Assembly (NCBI RefSeq): GCF_029581275.1
Contig: NZ_CP120742.1
Location: 3,208,001-3,272,000, forward strand
Source: Micromonospora sp. WMMD1155
GTDB taxonomy: Bacteria > Actinomycetota > Actinomycetes > Mycobacteriales > Micromonosporaceae
Direction of reading: 5' to 3'
DNA length: 64,000 bases
Made by a program: the position numbers and the translations under genes. The notes below the pieces were generated by a model, which saw only the letters and a program-made list of their open reading frames with translations, had not been told where the DNA came from and made no database searches. Of the stretch, positions 35,213-42,661 are shown one piece after another. Within the stretch, counting starts at the first letter, position 1; each line of letters starts with the position of its first letter.

Positions 35213-35899
35213 TCACAGCCGGCTGTCGGGTGGGCTCACCGACGACGGCACCGCGCTCGGCGCCGGCGGCCGGGCCGGACGCGTCGGCACCGGCGTGGCC
35301 GGGTCGGCCTTCTTCCAGGCGCTGACACCGATCCGACCGGTGTTGCCCAGGTCGATCGGCCCGTCCGGGTCGACCTCTTCGGCAGGCTGCCCAGCGGCGG
35401 GCGCCACGGTCAGGAACTCGCCGTTGGTGGCCACAACTGTCGAGTCGGTGACCAGGTTGCGCCAGAGCACCACGGCCGTGGCCCGCTCGGCGGGGGCGAG
35501 ATCGACCGGCCGGGCCGGCTGGTCGAAGCCCGAGGTGATCTCCCCGGCGCCGTTGACGACGCGCAACATGATCGGCTCGCGCTGTTCGTCGAACACGTGC
35601 AGGATCGGGTAACCGTTGAGCTGGTAGGGGCGGTCGCCGCAGTTGACCAGCTCAAGACCGAGGGCGCGCAGGCCCATCGCGGCGTCCCCGCCGGTGGACC
35701 GGATCCGCACGCCGCTCGTCGGGCACTCGGCCGGCGGCTCGGTGCTGGCGGTTGGGCCTGCTTCCGCCCTCGACCCGGGGGGAGGCCGGCTCGGGTCTCC
35801 GGACTGGCCCTGATGGTCACGAGTGCAGCCGCCAAGTACGAGAGTCATCGCGACAGTCGCGGTGATGCGTCGCAGCGCTGCCGTGTCGCGGAAGATCAT
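35213..35899 (-). CDS. DUF4232-type lipoprotein
   Basis: A 228-aa exported lipoprotein. Signal peptide with lipobox LGGC (Cys near 26) follows TATVAMTLVLGG. The mature part CPTSGVRIRSTGGDAAMGLRALGLELVNCGDRPYQLNGYP is split by the usual pair of Cys, as in DUF4232 (CPTSGV...NCG). The C-terminus is Pro-rich. The ATG at 35899 follows GAGG. It converges on the ABC permease. A cell-surface role is probable but undefined. Confidence 0.78.
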   Translation of the reverse strand: MIFRDTAALRRITATVAMTLVLGGCTRDHQGQSGDPSRPPPGSRAEAGPTASTEPPAECPTSGVRIRSTGGDAAMGLRALGLELVNCGDRPYQLNGYPILHVFDEQREPIMLRVVNGAGEITSGFDQPARPVDLAPAERATAVVLWRNLVTDSTVVATNGEFLTVAPAAGQPAEEVDPDGPIDLGNTGRIGVSAWKKADPATPVPTRPARPPAPSAVPSSVSPPDSRL

Positions 35900-36002
35900 C
35901 TGGTGATCCTCGCGCACGTGAGCGGCGCACCGCCGCCCGGCCTCGGCTTCGCCGGCTCTCCCTGCGCCCACACGTGTGCTGGCGGGGCACCTCTCCTGGC
36001 CC

Positions 36003-36023
36003 TGGAGCTGAATAGTTTGCCGC
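36003..36023 (+). repeat. Dispersed repeat copy at left edge of accessory block
   Basis: A 21-bp copy beginning TGGAGCTGAAT, matching 19 of 21 positions of the inverted copy at 40996-41016. It is also close to the ends of the 168-bp element at 13136-13303. It lies in the gap between the lipoprotein gene and the RhuM fragment. Confidence 0.6.
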
Positions 36024-36036
36024 GTTGCTCGCCGGA

Positions 36037-36288
36037 TCACGGAACGCCGTCTGGTGATCCTTCATTGAGGCGGTCGCGCCGTTCGAGCTCCAATAGTTCG
36101 GCGAGGTCCTGCTCCTCCTGCCGGCGTGCCTCCTCAGCCTGCACAGCGCGGCGCCGATGGTCGTATTCGGCGTACACCGGCCCTATCCGCGCCTCGGCGG
36201 CAGCCGACGATATCCGACCAGCACCACCCAACACCTGCCGCTCATTGAAGGTCAGGAACGCATCGGCTCGCTGAACCCACTCCGCCAT
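36037..36288 (-). pseudogene. C-terminal fragment of RhuM-family protein, displaced by a frameshift
   Basis: An 83-aa frame (MAEWVQRADAFLTFNERQVL) matching the C-terminal segment of RhuM proteins, which there continues directly after the DFAE...ARRR helix. Here it is in a different frame, with its ATG overlapping the upstream TGA (TGATG). Adding one T to the TTT run at the junction would join the two frames. Either a single-base deletion broke the gene or the fragment is translated by restart. The tail is a charged helix (RRAVQAEEARRQEEQDLAEL). Confidence 0.6.
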
Positions 36289-36857
36289 CAAATCTGCTGC
36301 CGACGGCGGGCCCGATCTTCGGCGAAGTCGAGAAACATCGTCGTCAGGCTGTTCAGCTCGGTGGTGGCGAAGATGTCACGAACCTTCTGGTAGAAGCGCT
36401 TCTCCGACGCGCGGATGTCGCGGATGCGTTCCAGCAGCTCGTCGAAGTAGTCCGCCGCCGCGACGTCCTTGAGTCGCTCGTCCTGCATGGCGAAGCCCTT
36501 GACCAGGTACTCCGACAGCACTGTCGTCGCCCACTGCCGGAACTGCACGGCGCGAGGTGTGGTGACCCGGTAGCCGACAGCCAGGATCATCTCCAGGTTG
36601 TAGACCTTGACCTCACGCCGCACCTGCCGTGTGCCCTCGATGCGAACTATCAACTCAGAGTTGATAGTTGCCTCGGTCACCTCCGCGTCGGCCAGCACCC
36701 GAGACACGATCTGCCCGATGTTTTGTACCGAGGTGCCATAAAGCTCCGCCATCTGAGCCTGGGTCAGCCAGACCGTCCCCTTGGCTGCCCGCAGCTGGAC
36801 GACGGAGCCGCCGTCGTCGGCGCGGTAGAGGATCAGCTCGCCCGCCGGATCGGTCAC
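36288..36857 (-). pseudogene. RhuM-family protein, shortened and frameshifted
   Basis: A 189-aa N-terminal part of a virulence RhuM family protein. Seen: VWLTQAQMAELYGTSVQNIG, VYNLEMILAVGYRV and FRQWATTVLSEYLVKGFAM, the KilA-N/Bro-like DNA-binding region. After FYQKVRDIFATT the sequence jumps to LNSLTTMFLDFAEDRARR. A stretch of some 70 residues present in full-length members (NKLHWA... to ...NYL, from memory) appears deleted in frame. The reading frame then ends and continues shifted in the next fragment. GTG start overlaps the upstream gene stop (GTGA). Probably decaying. Confidence 0.7.
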
Positions 36858-38410
36858 CTGTGGCCCCTTCCGGTGAGGGCTTGGGTGATCTCGGCGGCGT
36901 CGAAACGGGCGGGCTGGAATTCGGCGGCCGAGGCGAGTCCGAGCCATTCCAGCCGGTCGCCGTGTTCGGGGTGGTCGGGATCGCCCAACACCTCGACAAG
37001 TTCGGCGTAGCCCCAGACGCCGCCGCAATCCTCCGGCGGGGCCGCACGCCGACCGCCGGTGCAGCGCGGATAGCCGACCGGCTGGCGATCCAGCACCTTT
37101 TCGACCGTGATCTCGTGCTCCCAGTCGTCGCCGAAGTCGTACGTGTATCGCAACCGGTCACCGACCTCGGGCGCGACCTGTTCCAGGGTCACCGGTGCCT
37201 CGGCGCGGTGACCCAACTTTCGGTCGGCGATCCCGAAATCGCCGTACGGCGTGTTGAAGACGTGCAGGTGCGAGTCGTACCAGCCGAAGGCCACCTGGAT
37301 GATGTCGTGCAGGTCGGCCAGGCTGGTGTCGGCGGGCAGCTCCAGTCGCCGCCAGATCGGCGGCTTCGCCCCGCGCAGACCCACCTTGATCTGGTAGATG
37401 GGCGCCGGTGGCGCGGACTTCTTCCGCTTGGACGGCAGCTTCCGCGCCCCGACAGCCCGTCGCCCACGGTTCTGGATCTGCTGTGCCTGCCCGGCGATCT
37501 GGGAGATCATGTCCAGCAGGTCGAGGGTGGGTGGACGGCCGCCAGCGGCGTGCTCGGCTGGTGGGCGGGTCGGCTCGGGCAGCGTACGGACCCGGGCGCG
37601 CAACAGCACCGCCAGCATGTGGTAGCTCGCCCCGGCCTCGTCGTCGAGGTCGTCGTCGAACTCCGAGGGGTCGAGTTCCCGGTCGTGGTCGGCGCGGGCG
37701 TCGAGGGCCCGTTCGACCTGCCACCGGAACTCGTCAGGGTCCAACACCTCCTCGGCGATCGTCAGGCCGACCCGATCTGCGTTCTGCCGGATGGTGGTGA
37801 CAACCTGGTCCATGGCGTCAGCGGGGAAGAGCACGATGTCGGCCGCCGCGTCACAGTCGAGGTGGTCGACGTGGACGACGAACCCGTACGAACGCCCGGC
37901 TCGCTCGAAGGAGCAGACGAGCATCGACCCGTCGCCCGCCGGGTCGGCAAGCCGCCGACACGGGCCGACCCGCACCGGCTGGCGCAGCTCGTCGGCCCAA
38001 CCCGGGGCCGCAACGCCCTCGTCGATCAGCCGCTGGGCGGCGGCTCCGGCGATGGTGCCCGTGCGGACGGCGTCGACCGCGAGCAGCACCGCGAGCGCCT
38101 CCGGCGTGCCGACCTCGGCGAAGGCCGGCAGCATCCCGTCGTCAAGGGCCTCGGTGAAGTCCTCGCCGGCAAGGTCGCCGGCGGCCAGGAACGTCGCGGC
38201 GAACAGCTCGGCCTCGATGGGGTCATCTGTCTTCACCAGGTCGGCAGCGCCGGCGACCAGGTCATCGATGAAGCTCTGCGGGTCGAAGTCAGCATCCGAG
38301 CAGGCCGGGCAGTCACACTGGACCGCCTCGACGGGCGTGGCGCGACGCACGACCCGCTGGCCGGAGCGGTTGGACCTGGCACGCTTACGACGACGACTGA
38401 CGGGACTCAT
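36854..38410 (-). CDS. Plasmid pRiA4b ORF-3-like protein with long N-terminal domain
   Basis: A 518-aa protein. The C-terminal 180 residues are the PRiA4_ORF3 domain: YQIKVGLRGAKPPIWRRLEL, DLHDIIQVAFGWYDSHLHVF, YTYDFGDDWEHEITVEKVL, YPRCTGGRRAAPPEDCGG. The N-terminal 330 residues carry CDCPAC near 32-37 and an acidic helical region. They are probably a second, uncharacterised domain. The family is linked to plasmids and mobile DNA; its biochemical role is unknown. It lies 12 bp from the upstream small gene and overlaps the RhuM start. Confidence 0.85.
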   Translation of the reverse strand: MSPVSRRRKRARSNRSGQRVVRRATPVEAVQCDCPACSDADFDPQSFIDDLVAGAADLVKTDDPIEAELFAATFLAAGDLAGEDFTEALDDGMLPAFAEVGTPEALAVLLAVDAVRTGTIAGAAAQRLIDEGVAAPGWADELRQPVRVGPCRRLADPAGDGSMLVCSFERAGRSYGFVVHVDHLDCDAAADIVLFPADAMDQVVTTIRQNADRVGLTIAEEVLDPDEFRWQVERALDARADHDRELDPSEFDDDLDDEAGASYHMLAVLLRARVRTLPEPTRPPAEHAAGGRPPTLDLLDMISQIAGQAQQIQNRGRRAVGARKLPSKRKKSAPPAPIYQIKVGLRGAKPPIWRRLELPADTSLADLHDIIQVAFGWYDSHLHVFNTPYGDFGIADRKLGHRAEAPVTLEQVAPEVGDRLRYTYDFGDDWEHEITVEKVLDRQPVGYPRCTGGRRAAPPEDCGGVWGYAELVEVLGDPDHPEHGDRLEWLGLASAAEFQPARFDAAEITQALTGRGHR

Positions 38411-38422
38411 CCGAGCATGTTT

Positions 38423-38683
38423 TCACGCTTGCCAGGGCTGCGCCGCGCACGACCCGCCGCGGTGGTCGGCGGGCAGGATGCAGCGGTGGCCGCCGGGCAG
38501 GCGGTGGTCACACCAGACTCGGGTACGCACGAACTGGCGGTCCTCCTCGCTCAACGTCGTCTCGCCGAAGTCGATGGCGAGCACATGGCCGAGGGAGTGG
38601 CGTAGTGCCATGGCCAGCGCCGCAGCGTCGTCGACCCGCCGCAGGGTGGTCGGCAGGTGGATGATCCAGTGGGGTTCGGTCAC
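38423..38683 (-). CDS. Small hypothetical protein, Cys/His-containing
   Basis: An 86-aa protein, unrecognised. The N-terminal alpha/beta stretch EPHWIIHLPTTLRRVDDAAAL leads to a C-terminal segment with WCDHRLPGGHRCILPADHRGG, a Cys-His-His-Cys-His pattern that could bind zinc. GTG start at 38683 overlapping the previous gene stop (GTGA). It belongs to the leftward accessory operon. Confidence 0.6.
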   Translation of the reverse strand: MTEPHWIIHLPTTLRRVDDAAALAMALRHSLGHVLAIDFGETTLSEEDRQFVRTRVWCDHRLPGGHRCILPADHRGGSCAAQPWQA

Positions 38684-38943
38684 CGGGACCACCCGCTGTT
38701 CGCCGCGGTCGAGGTGTGCCGGCAGGCGGTGTGCCGCGACTGCCACTGCCGCAGCGCCTGCCGGATGCGTTCACCCTCGGTGTTCGCGGTGGCGAGATCG
38801 CGGGTGAGTCGTTCCAACTCGTCGGCGATCAGGTCGAGGTAGCCGTACACCTGGGTGGGGTCGAGGCCGCGCCACCGGCGGACGCCGAAGGTGGCGGCGC
38901 GGACGTGCTGGGGGAGCAGGCGCCGCATGGTCTGGTAGATCAC
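38680..38943 (-). CDS. Small DivIVA-domain-like protein
   Basis: An 87-aa protein with FGVRRWRGLDPTQVYGYL followed by LIADELERLTRDLATA. This is the N-terminal DivIVA signature (F-x5-RG-D..V..FL..v) and start of a coiled coil. It is much shorter than real DivIVA/Wag31 and lacks the long coiled coil. GTG start at 38943 behind GAAGG. It is the second gene of the accessory operon; a polar-targeting or adaptor role is speculation. Confidence 0.65.
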   Translation of the reverse strand: MIYQTMRRLLPQHVRAATFGVRRWRGLDPTQVYGYLDLIADELERLTRDLATANTEGERIRQALRQWQSRHTACRHTSTAANSGWSR

Positions 38944-39050
38944 TGTGGACCGCCTTCCGTTCGATGCTGGTGCCGGGCGGCACCGGGGCGGGCGGGGTCG
39001 ACCGGCACCCGCCCCGGGCCTTCCCGTCCCGCGCAGGTCCGCGGGCACGT

Positions 39051-39593
39051 TCAGGTGGCGGCGGGTTCCGCGCCGGACAACCCGCCGGTGTACGACGTGA
39101 GCGCGGCGACCGCCGCGGACAGGCTCTCGGTCATCAGCCCGAGCTGGTCGGCGGCCCGGTGCCACTGCCCGGCCGCCGTCTCGGTGCTCGGGTCGCGGTG
39201 GTCGCTGCCGACGAGTTCCTGCCCGGCGATGCTGATCCGGGCGGGAAGCTGCCCGACCCGGGCTGCGGCGGCGGCCAACTGGTCCCGGACGGTGTCCAAC
39301 ACCTCGACCAATCCGGCGATGGTGGCCCGATCCTGGTGGCCGGCGTCGGCGCGAAGCAGGTGAACGCCGTCGCTGAGCTGCCGCTCCGCGTCGCCGGCCA
39401 GGTCGAGCGCATCCTCACCGCTGCGCCGGGCCAGCCGGATCGCCGGGTGGGCGCAGCCGGCCCCAGTCCGTTCCAGCAACACGGCGGCGGCGGCGACGGC
39501 GAGGTACGTCTCGCGCAGCTCGGCCGTCACCTGCTCGACCGACCAGATCGCGCTCGCCGCCGGCACTTCCGCCGCTGTCTCCGACACGGTCAC
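39051..39593 (-). CDS. Hypothetical Ala-rich helical protein, first gene of accessory operon
   Basis: A 180-aa, almost entirely helical protein: SVEQVTAELRETYLAVAAAA, DALDLAGDAERQLSDGVHLL, RATIAGLVEVLDTVRDQLAA. No known family recognised. GTG start at 39593 with GAGAGGAG seven bases before it. It lies directly behind a leftward promoter (TTGCAC-18-TATGTT) and divergent from the short GntR regulator. 107 bp separate it from the DivIVA-like gene, so cotranscription is likely but not certain. Confidence 0.65.
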   Translation of the reverse strand: MTVSETAAEVPAASAIWSVEQVTAELRETYLAVAAAAVLLERTGAGCAHPAIRLARRSGEDALDLAGDAERQLSDGVHLLRADAGHQDRATIAGLVEVLDTVRDQLAAAAARVGQLPARISIAGQELVGSDHRDPSTETAAGQWHRAADQLGLMTESLSAAVAALTSYTGGLSGAEPAAT

Positions 39594-39720
39594 GGGTGGA
39601 CTCCTCTCGTGGGGGTTCAGGGATGCCGGGGCAGCAGCACAGGGGGGTGCTGCCCCGGCGAACCGGGCGTACCCGGGGTGAGTCGCCCCTTGTTTTGCCG
39701 ACGAGGGTCGCCTCGGCCTC

Positions 39721-39782
39721 AACATATGATGCCTAGTATCAGTAGTGCAACCCTTGAAACACCAAGAACTTGATGTCATAAG
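39721..39782. promoter_or_regulatory. Overlapping divergent promoters of the accessory block
   Basis: Leftward: -35 TTGCAC (39750-39745) and -10 TATGTT (39726-39721), 18-bp spacer. Rightward: -35 TTGAAA (39754-39759) and -10 CATAAG (39777-39782), 17-bp spacer. The two -35 boxes lie back to back, 3 bp apart, in an AT-rich island, so one bound GntR-type protein could block both. Confidence 0.55.
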
Positions 39783-39824
39783 CGAAGAGTGGTCAGATGG
39801 TGGTGCCGACGAGGGAGCACCACC

Positions 39825-40052
39825 ATGTCAGTCACGCCGTTCTATGAGCGCATAGCCACCGAGATTCGCGATCGGATCAGGTCGGGCGACCTGAAGCCTG
39901 GTGACAAGCTGCCGTCCATCTCCGAACTGTGCGCCCACTACGGGGTGTCTACCCAGGTCATCCGTTCGGCCATGCTGACACTTCGCGCTGAGGGCCTGGT
40001 TGAGGGTCATCAGGGTCGCGGCGTCTTCGTACGTGATCGAGCCGACGACTAG
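39825..40052 (+). CDS. Short GntR-family DNA-binding protein
   Basis: A 75-aa protein consisting only of a GntR winged helix: YERIATEIRDRIRSGDLKPG, KLPSISELCAHYGVSTQVIR, MLTLRAEGLVEGHQGRGVFV. It has no ligand-binding domain. Such short GntR proteins are often control factors of actinomycete integrative elements. ATG 39825 follows GAGGGAG by seven bases. It probably regulates itself and the divergent accessory operon. Confidence 0.88.
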   Translation: MSVTPFYERIATEIRDRIRSGDLKPGDKLPSISELCAHYGVSTQVIRSAMLTLRAEGLVEGHQGRGVFVRDRADD

Positions 40053-40451
40053 TGGTAGGTGTGCCTAGCTGTGAGCACCTCGCATGCCCGCATCACGAGA
40101 ATTCGAGCGCAACGCTGTCTCGGCGAGCGAGGTCGCATGACTCGCGAGACGCCTCGTCCCGGGGGTGAGGGCTGCACCAAGCCCGTGTGGGAGGTGGGCG
40201 CAACGGGCCGCACCCACAGTGTGGGAGCGTGTCCAGGGCGGCTGGCCTACCTCGACTGGCCTACCTCGACTGGCCTATTTGCGCAGCTCGGGGGCGCGGT
40301 TGTCGCGGCTGTGGCGTTGCTGCTGCTCGACGCGGGGCCCTGGGCGACGGTACATTCCGACCGGGGACTTTCCCACTAGCAAAGAAGTTATAACCGTCGA
40401 TACGTTCATGCTTCACATTGAAGAGATCTGTTTCCTTCGATGGAGGTACCC
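40053..40451. other. 399-bp gap between GntR and DoxX genes
   Basis: No convincing gene; a 106-codon frame is open from 40059 but has no ribosome-binding site and no protein-like pattern. Seen: a CCCACA/TGTGGG dyad (40213-40225) and a 14-bp CTACCTCGACTGGC sequence repeated directly (40247-40260, 40261-40274). The AT-rich stretch 40375-40440 probably carries the DoxX promoter. Confidence 0.5.
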
Positions 40452-40901
40452 ATGGACGTCTCTCGGCTCGGCGGGCCGACCCTCTCCCTGTTTCGCATCG
40501 TGATCGGTCTGCTGTTCACGTTGCATGGTCTGACTTCGGTCTTCGGGTTGTTCGGCGGCAACCCCATGACCGGCCAAGCGGTACCGGTCGGCACCTGGCC
40601 CGGCTGGTGGGCGGCGCTGATCCAGTTGGTCTGCGGCGCCCTGGTGCTGGTCGGGCTGTTCACCCGACCCGCCGCGTTCCTGGCGTCCGGCTCGATGGCG
40701 TACGCCTACTTCGTCGTGCACCAGCCGGACCACCTGCTGCCACTGCACAACGGGGGCGAACTGTCGGCCCTCTTCTGCTGGTCGTTCCTGCTGGTCGCCG
40801 CACTCGGTTCCGGCCCGTGGGCGCTTGACGCACTGCTCTTCCGACGCCGCGCCGACGCACTGCCGTCCTCGGTGGCCGAGCCCAGCCCGGTGTCCGTCTG
40901 A
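40452..40901 (+). CDS. DoxX-family membrane protein
   Basis: A 149-aa protein with four membrane helices: FRIVIGLLFTLHGLTSVFG, WWAALIQLVCGALVLVGLF, AAFLASGSMAYAYFVVH, LSALFCWSFLLVAALG. The DoxX pattern and length fit. DoxX-like proteins act in thiol or oxidative-stress membrane complexes in mycobacteria, but this member is uncharacterised. ATG 40452 follows GGAGG. Confidence 0.88.
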   Translation: MDVSRLGGPTLSLFRIVIGLLFTLHGLTSVFGLFGGNPMTGQAVPVGTWPGWWAALIQLVCGALVLVGLFTRPAAFLASGSMAYAYFVVHQPDHLLPLHNGGELSALFCWSFLLVAALGSGPWALDALLFRRRADALPSSVAEPSPVSV

Positions 40902-40995
40902 GCAGACCCGTGCCGCGCGTCGCCGGAGCCTCGACGAGGCGGTTCCGGCGACGCGTGCGGGTTCGGGGGAGCGAGGGCGGTCCTGCCGGCCCGAT

Positions 40996-41016
40996 GCCGC
41001 AAACGATTCAGCTCCA
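40996..41016 (-). repeat. Dispersed repeat copy at right edge of accessory block
   Basis: Inverted counterpart of 36003-36023 (19 of 21 identical). The extended sequence to 41020 (CAGCTCCAAAGG) matches the right end of the element at 13290-13302. It lies downstream of the DoxX gene. Confidence 0.6.
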
Positions 41017-41081
41017 AAGGGCGCGCGAGAGGAGGTGGTCCCCCGCCGGGCGTGGCGGTGACGCTGGCGGGTGGGGAGCGG

Positions 41082-41387
41082 TCAGCCCGCCGGGCGGGAG
41101 GTGAGGACCGCGTCCAGCAGGCCGGGGTAGAGCCTGTTCAGCTCGTCGCGTCGGAGCCGCACCAGCCGGCTCGTGCCGGCGGCGCGGGTGCGGGTCAGGC
41201 CCGCCTCGCGCAGCACCTTCAGGTGGTGGCTGCGAGTCGCCTTGGAGACGCCGAAGTCGAAGCTTCCGCAGGCGGCCTCGCCGCCCTCGGCGAGCGCCCG
41301 GACTATCTGCAGCCGCACGTCGTCGGCGAGTGCGGCCAGCACGGCGGTGACCGGTACGGCGCTCAGGTCGGGTTCGTGCGGCTCCAT
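41082..41387 (-). CDS. ArsR-family transcriptional repressor
   Basis: A 101-aa winged-helix repressor: VTAVLAALADDVRLQIVRAL, FGVSKATRSHHLKVLREAGL, TRAAGTSRLVRLRRDELNRL. No obvious metal-binding Cys motif is present (a single Cys near 40), so the signal may not be a metal. Start at ATG 41387, with TACACT (41399-41394) six bases upstream: leaderless. It is divergent from an EamA transporter, with two palindromes between them. Confidence 0.88.
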   Translation of the reverse strand: MEPHEPDLSAVPVTAVLAALADDVRLQIVRALAEGGEAACGSFDFGVSKATRSHHLKVLREAGLTRTRAAGTSRLVRLRRDELNRLYPGLLDAVLTSRPAG

Positions 41388-41404
41388 GTGACCAGTGTAA
41401 CCGT

Positions 41405-41424
41405 TGTTCGACAATAGTCGAACA
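41405..41424. promoter_or_regulatory. Palindromic operator 1 (ArsR-type)
   Basis: TGTTCGAC-AATA-GTCGAACA is a perfect 8-bp dyad. It covers the -35 region of the ArsR gene's own promoter (TTCGAC, 17 bp from TACACT), so it should mediate autorepression. Confidence 0.7.
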
Positions 41425-41448
41425 AGCTCCTAGGGTCGGTGTCGTTGG

Positions 41449-41464
41449 TTCGACGATACTCGAA
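41449..41464. promoter_or_regulatory. Palindromic operator 2 (ArsR-type)
   Basis: TTCGACGATACTCGAA, a close relative of the dyad at 41405, lies 15 bp before the EamA start and overlaps its expected promoter. It probably gives repression of the transporter by the same ArsR protein. Confidence 0.65.
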
Positions 41465-41478
41465 CATTGGAGCTGCCG

Positions 41479-42447
41479 ATGCGACCCCGCGCCGCCGCCT
41501 ACCCACTGCTCGCCGCCCTCGGCTGGGGGGTGATGTTCCCGGTCCTGGCCAGCGCGTTGAACCGGGTCGACCCGCTCAACCTGACCACCGCCCGCTACCT
41601 TCTCGCCGCCGTCGTCCTGGTCGCCATCCTGCGTCTCCGCGAGGGTGCCGACGCGCTGCGGCCCGGCGTCCGGACGGTCGAGGTGGTGGTGCTCGGAGTG
41701 GTCGGCTTCGCCGGCTTCAACGTGCTCACCGGGCTGGCGCTCGAACACGCCGCTCCGCAGCAGGTGGCGCTCTTCGTGGCCACCACCCCGGTGATCACCC
41801 AGCTGGTCCGGTGGGCCCGTGACGGCGTACGCCCGAAGCCTCTCCTGCTGGGTCTCTCCCTGGTGGCGCTCCTCGGCGTCGGCCTGGTGATCACGCGCGG
41901 AAGCCTTGCCGGGCTCGGTCAGTTCGGTCTCGGCGGCCTGATGATGATCGGCGCGGTGCTCGGCTGGGGCGTCTACACGCACGGCGCCAGCCGCTTCGGC
42001 ACGTGGTCGCCACTGCGCTTCACCACGCTCACCGCGCTCGCCGGCACCGCCGCCATGCTGGCCGTGAGTATCGGCGCGGACGCCGTCGGCTGGCAGCATG
42101 CGCCGGCCGCCGCCGACCTGGTGGCGGTCACCCCACAGCTGGCGTACGCCGTGATCGTGGGAGCCGTCATCGCGGTCCTGGCCTGGAACACCGGAGTGCA
42201 GCGACTCGGAGCCGCCAACGCCGCGCTGTTCATGAACCTGGTCCCGGTGACCACGTTCGCTGTGCAGATCGCCCGCGGCTACCGTCCGGAGCCGGTCGAG
42301 CTGGTCGGTGCCGCCGTCACCATCGCCGCGCTGGTCGCCGCGAACCTGGCCAACCGTCCCCGGACCCGGGCCTCGTCGCTGCCCGCCGCGAGCGCGGTGA
42401 CGGATCCGATCGCGGTGACCGACCGCGAGGCGGTGAGCGCTCGCTGA
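41479..42447 (+). CDS. EamA-family (DMT) transporter
   Basis: A 322-aa transporter with ten membrane helices in two EamA repeats. The first runs from YPLLAALGWGVMFPVLASAL to FVATTPVITQLVRW, the second from LGWGVYTHGASRFG to LFMNLVPVTTFAVQIARGY. Start taken as ATG 41479, six bases after GGAG; TTG 41467 is possible. Probably a metabolite exporter induced through the adjacent ArsR repressor. Substrate unknown. Confidence 0.88.
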   Translation: MRPRAAAYPLLAALGWGVMFPVLASALNRVDPLNLTTARYLLAAVVLVAILRLREGADALRPGVRTVEVVVLGVVGFAGFNVLTGLALEHAAPQQVALFVATTPVITQLVRWARDGVRPKPLLLGLSLVALLGVGLVITRGSLAGLGQFGLGGLMMIGAVLGWGVYTHGASRFGTWSPLRFTTLTALAGTAAMLAVSIGADAVGWQHAPAAADLVAVTPQLAYAVIVGAVIAVLAWNTGVQRLGAANAALFMNLVPVTTFAVQIARGYRPEPVELVGAAVTIAALVAANLANRPRTRASSLPAASAVTDPIAVTDREAVSAR

Positions 42448-42517
42448 CCCACTGGCTGGGATCGGCGGTAGCTAGGGCGGACAGCGTTGTCCTAGACTCG
42501 GCGGCACAACTGCATAC

Positions 42518-42649
42518 CTCATCCAGAGGGGCTGAGGGATACGGCCCGACGACGCCCCGGCAACCACCCCGCGCGCTCACCGCTGAGCGACCGGCGGGGC
42601 AGGTGCCAATTCCGTCCCCGCCGCACCGTGCGATGCGGGGAAAGATGAG
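42518..42649 (+). ncRNA. SAM-I (S-box) riboswitch
   Basis: The 5' leader of thrC shows the S-box core: P1 arms CTCATC (42518-42523) and GATGAG (42644-42649), the conserved AGAGGGGCTGAGGGAT, CCGGCAACC, and CAGGTGCCAATTCC. The P1 3' arm runs into GAGAGGA just before the ATG at 42662, and no T-tailed terminator hairpin is visible. Control of translation initiation is therefore likely. A TAGACT -10-like box lies at 42493-42498. Confidence 0.92.
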
Positions 42650-42661
42650 AGGACTCTCGAC

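Noticed and set aside
35213..36040. Longer version of the DUF4232 lipoprotein starting near 36040
   Set aside because: The extra N-terminus is not a signal peptide; ATG 35899 has a ribosome-binding site and directly precedes a lipobox signal.
40059..40379. Possible 106-aa gene after the GntR regulator
   Set aside because: No ribosome-binding site, irregular composition, and its end runs into the AT-rich promoter region of the DoxX gene.
42518..42661. Threonine attenuator leader peptide in front of thrC
   Set aside because: No run of Thr or Ile codons; the conserved S-box core sequences explain the leader fully.
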